A stretch of DNA of 64,000 bases from Sedimentibacter hydroxybenzoicus DSM 7310 (GTDB taxonomy: Bacteria > Bacillota > Clostridia > Tissierellales > Sedimentibacteraceae), in the NCBI RefSeq assembly GCF_013403245.1, contig NZ_JACBNQ010000014.1, forward strand, positions 1 through 64,000. The letters are read 5' to 3'. Position 1 is the first letter of the stretch. Every line of letters starts with the position of its first letter. Below the pieces are notes generated by a model. The model did not search any database. It saw only the letters and a list, made by a program, of their open reading frames with translations, and was not told the origin of the DNA. Made by a program: the position numbers and the translations under genes. Below are positions 61,238 through 64,000 of this stretch, one piece after another.

Positions 61238-62491
61238 CTAGATTCTTCCTATGTCTTTCCTATACTGCATCCCTTCAAATTCAATTCTTTCGATATTTTT
61301 ATACACTTTTTCTCTTGCTTTTTCTATGGTTTCATCAATTGCCGTAACCGCTAAAACCCTTCCTCCGTCGGTTAAAATTTTTCCGTTTGCAGCTTTAGTT
61401 CTTCCGTGGAAGACTGTTATATCTTCATCTAATCTATCAAATCCTGTTATTTCTTTGCCTGTCTCATATTTTTCAGGATATCCTCCCGAAGCAAGAACAA
61501 CAGTTACACATTTTTCATCAGTCCACTGTAAATCTTCTTCTCTTAATCCACCATCAATGCATTTGAGCATTATTTCTGCCAAGTCAGATTTTAACCGTGG
61601 AAGTATTACCTCCGTTTCAGGATCTCCAAAACGTGTATTGTACTCCAAAACCTTAGCTTTTCCATCCTTAATCATAAGCCCTATAAACAAGACTCCCTTA
61701 AAATCAATATTTTCGTTTTTGAAGCCCTTTAAAGTAGTTTCAAGGATATTATCCTTTATGTAGCTTTTTAATTCGTCAGTATAAACAGGATTTGGTGAAA
61801 AACAGCCCATTCCTCCGGTATTAAGACCTTTGTCTCCGTCTGAAGCTTTTTTATAATCCTTTGCGCTTTCCATTGGTATCAATGAACTTCCATCAGCAAA
61901 GCACAAAAGGGAGCTTTCGATACCATCGAGAAATTCTTCAATAACGACCGTGTTTCCCGCTTCACCGAATTTCTTTTCAGTCATTATGTCATCTATGGCA
62001 TTTCTAGCTTCCTCTATAGTCTCGCATATTAAAACACCCTTACCTGCTGCAAGTCCGTCTGCTTTTACAACCACAGGAACATTAAACTTGTTAAGATTTT
62101 CTTTTGCATCATAGGCGCTTGTGTGAACCTCATATTTAGCTGTGGGAATGTTGTATTTTTTCATAAATTCCTTGGAATATGATTTACTTCCCTCTAACCG
62201 TGCTCCTCTTTTGTCAGGGCCAAAAACCTTGATTCCTTTTTCTTTAAGCATGTCCGTAAGCCCTAATACCAACGGAAGTTCAGGTCCTATAACGACTAAA
62301 TCAATTTCATTGCTTACCGAGAATTCTGTAATTTTATCTAAATCATCCACCTTTATATCTATACGTCTCACTGCTTGGGAAATACCTCCATTGCCGGGAG
62401 CGCAATATATTTCTTTAACTGATTTGCTTTGTTTAAGCTTGTGGCAGATTGCATGCTCTCTTGCACCGTTTCCTATAACTAATACCTTCAT
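61238..62491 (-). CDS. purD: Phosphoribosylamine-glycine ligase
   Basis: The 417-residue GARS has the N-terminal MKVLVIGNGAREHAICHKL, the ATP-grasp region (VVKADGLAAGKGVLICET, VEEFLDG-like VVIEEFLDGIESS) and LEYNTRFGDPETEVILPRL. It joins phosphoribosylamine and glycine in purine synthesis. It begins 10 bases after purH ends, in the same operon. Confidence 0.96.
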   Translation of the reverse strand: MKVLVIGNGAREHAICHKLKQSKSVKEIYCAPGNGGISQAVRRIDIKVDDLDKITEFSVSNEIDLVVIGPELPLVLGLTDMLKEKGIKVFGPDKRGARLEGSKSYSKEFMKKYNIPTAKYEVHTSAYDAKENLNKFNVPVVVKADGLAAGKGVLICETIEEARNAIDDIMTEKKFGEAGNTVVIEEFLDGIESSLLCFADGSSLIPMESAKDYKKASDGDKGLNTGGMGCFSPNPVYTDELKSYIKDNILETTLKGFKNENIDFKGVLFIGLMIKDGKAKVLEYNTRFGDPETEVILPRLKSDLAEIMLKCIDGGLREEDLQWTDEKCVTVVLASGGYPEKYETGKEITGFDRLDEDITVFHGRTKAANGKILTDGGRVLAVTAIDETIEKAREKVYKNIERIEFEGMQYRKDIGRI

Positions 62492-62501
62492 AATTCACCC
62501 C

Positions 62502-64000
62502 TCAGTGTTTAAAATGTCTCATGTCCGTAAATAACATTGACATATTATTTTTGTTGCACACTTCAATTGACAAATTGTCCTTAAGAGATCCACCCGGCTG
62601 TATTACGGCAGTTATTCCTGCCTTGGCAGCTTCCTCCGCACAGTCCGAGAACGGGAAAAATGCATCCGATGCCATGCTTGCGCCCTTTAAGCTGTCAGCA
62701 CCCAAGAATTCAATTGCATGTTCAATTGCCTGCTTGCACGCCCAGATGCGATTTACCTGTCCCGGTGCTATACCTATGCTCTGTCCGTTTTTGACAATTA
62801 CTATGGCATTTGATTTTGTATGCTTCACAATTTTCCAAGCCATGAACAAGTCCTTTTTTTCTTGTTCTGTAGGCTCCTTTGACGTTACCGTCTTAATTTC
62901 GGACTCCACAAATAGATCAGGGAAAAGCTTGGAATCAATCGTCTGAACGAGAATTCCTCCCGCGACCTTTTTAATATCATAGGAATTTTCGTCCGGTTTT
63001 TCCGTAATATTCTCTATAAGCAAAAGTCGTATATTTTTCTTAGATTTAAGTATTTTTAATGCATTTTCCGAAAATGAAGGCGCTGCAACTATTTCTACAA
63101 AAATTTTATTAATTTCCTCTGCCGTTCTTTCATCAATTTCACGATTAAACAATACTATACCGCCAAATATTGATGTGGAGTCAGCACTGTATGCCTTTAT
63201 ATATGCATCATATATGTTGTCTGCTGTTCCCACACCACAAGGATTTGCATGCTTGCAAACTACTGCCGCCGGTTCTTCAAATTCCTTTAATAGTTCAAGT
63301 GCACCGTTCGTATCGTTGATATTATTAAACGACAACTCTTTACCGTGAAGCTTTACCGCAGATGTAAGCATACCCTTGCTGTTCGAAATTTCTTTATAAA
63401 ACGCCGCTTTTTGATGAGGATTCTCTCCATAACGCATATCCTGCAGTTTTTCGTACGTTAAAGTAATTGTTTGTGCAAAGCTTGAATCATTTCTTTCTTT
63501 TTTCATATATGCTGCAATTAGCGCATCATACTGCGCCGTATGCTCAAAAACCTTTGAGCATAAATAAAATTTAGTATCGAGAGATACTTCATTGTTTTCT
63601 TCTAATTCCTTTATTATTAATTCATAATCATCAGGGTCCACAGCTACAGCAACGTCGTGATAATTTTTTGCTGCCGAGCGAAGCATTGTGGGTCCGCCTA
63701 TATCTATGTTCTCTATAGTTTCCTGTCTGTCGGCATTTCTTAATACGGTTTGCTTAAAAGGATATAAGTTTACGATGACTAAATCTATTGTATCTATATT
63801 TAGCTGCGAAAGCTGCTTCATATGCTCATCATTTGAACGAATTGCCAATATACCCGCATGTATATTAGGATGAAGGGTTTTAACTCTTCCGTCTAAGCAT
63901 TCGGGAAAGCCGGTTACCTCTGAAATTCCTTTTATATTTATGCCTGCGTTTTTCAAAACGTTGTATGTGCCGCCCGTAGAAATAATTTCAATACCTAAGC
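62502..64000 (-). CDS. purH: Bifunctional AICAR transformylase/IMP cyclohydrolase, 5' end outside window
   Basis: The reading frame stays open to the right edge, so this is a partial gene; the visible part (about 499 codons) corresponds to all but about the first 30 residues. It includes the cyclohydrolase part (GRVKTLHPNIHAGILA, NIDIGGPTMLRSAAKN) and the transformylase part (YGENPHQKAAFY, VCKHANPCGVGTADN, SDAFFPFSDCAEEAAKAGI). It catalyses the last two steps to IMP. Co-transcribed with purD. Confidence 0.96.
   Translation of the reverse strand, partial: LGIEIISTGGTYNVLKNAGINIKGISEVTGFPECLDGRVKTLHPNIHAGILAIRSNDEHMKQLSQLNIDTIDLVIVNLYPFKQTVLRNADRQETIENIDIGGPTMLRSAAKNYHDVAVAVDPDDYELIIKELEENNEVSLDTKFYLCSKVFEHTAQYDALIAAYMKKERNDSSFAQTITLTYEKLQDMRYGENPHQKAAFYKEISNSKGMLTSAVKLHGKELSFNNINDTNGALELLKEFEEPAAVVCKHANPCGVGTADNIYDAYIKAYSADSTSIFGGIVLFNREIDERTAEEINKIFVEIVAAPSFSENALKILKSKKNIRLLLIENITEKPDENSYDIKKVAGGILVQTIDSKLFPDLFVESEIKTVTSKEPTEQEKKDLFMAWKIVKHTKSNAIVIVKNGQSIGIAPGQVNRIWACKQAIEHAIEFLGADSLKGASMASDAFFPFSDCAEEAAKAGITAVIQPGGSLKDNLSIEVCNKNNMSMLFTDMRHFKH

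Overview
The window reads as chromosome of a low-G+C, anaerobic, spore-forming Firmicute of the Clostridia/Tissierellia type. The evidence is AT-rich DNA with strong AGGAGG ribosome sites, two T-box leaders, PerR with rubrerythrin, a spore-cortex-lytic LysM/GH18 enzyme, sigma-54 activators controlling fermentative operons, a 4Fe-4S ferredoxin and a tungstate/molybdopterin operon. A Sedimentibacter-like organism would fit, but the genus is inference only.

Layout. 1-7.3 kb: a PduL-type phosphotransacylase, an Mrr-like membrane protein, an HTH-cupin regulator, an RsgA-like protein whose GTPase motifs are destroyed, a LysE exporter, small membrane proteins, the niacin module niaR-niaX, and tRNA-Pro. 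7.5-16.1 kb: a prealbumin-like protein, selO, the topB-TPR-ogg operon, a two-OB-fold SSB, ychF, and a likely noncoding RNA with three serial terminators ahead of a tiny membrane protein. 16.2-25.5 kb: a 53-bp tandem repeat, a 3-hydroxyacyl-CoA dehydrogenase, then a ketone-body operon (thiolase, two CoA-transferase subunits, 3-hydroxybutyrate dehydrogenase, GntP permease). That operon has a sigma-54 promoter and paired activator sites, and its activator gene lies upstream; codA begins at the end of this stretch. 24.2-26.9 kb: codBA behind an apparent attenuator. 27-30.5 kb: a PP-loop/cysteine desulfurase pair, an AIM24-family protein, a ferredoxin and a small basic protein. 30.5-38.6 kb: one long tungsten/molybdenum cofactor operon (tupABC, mogA, two moeA types, moaA, moaC, MOSC) under a Moco/Tuco riboswitch. 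38.7-42.8 kb: perR-rubrerythrin, then a TyrR-like activator with methionine gamma-lyase behind a second sigma-54 promoter. 43-49.4 kb: T-box/argS, a DinJ-YoeB toxin-antitoxin pair, an ECF sigma factor with a membrane partner, and T-box/proC-like. 49.4-54 kb: GNAT, methyltransferase, a REP-associated (RAYT) transposase bracketed by inverted REP copies, and a two-component system. 54-64 kb: a fused HMA/TauE-SafE/cupredoxin-like membrane protein, a TetM-like GTPase, NhaC, SleL-like hydrolase, purD and the 3' part of purH, which runs off the window.

How the parts work together. The two sigma-54 modules couple catabolic operons (acetoacetate/3-hydroxybutyrate and methionine) to dedicated sensors carrying PAS or ACT-like domains. 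The tungsten operon combines uptake and pterin-cofactor assembly under one RNA switch. The mobile or repetitive fraction consists of a 123-bp MITE-like family built around terminator-like hairpins, REP sequences with their RAYT, and several large palindromes. No prophage, CRISPR array, rRNA operon or replication origin was seen.
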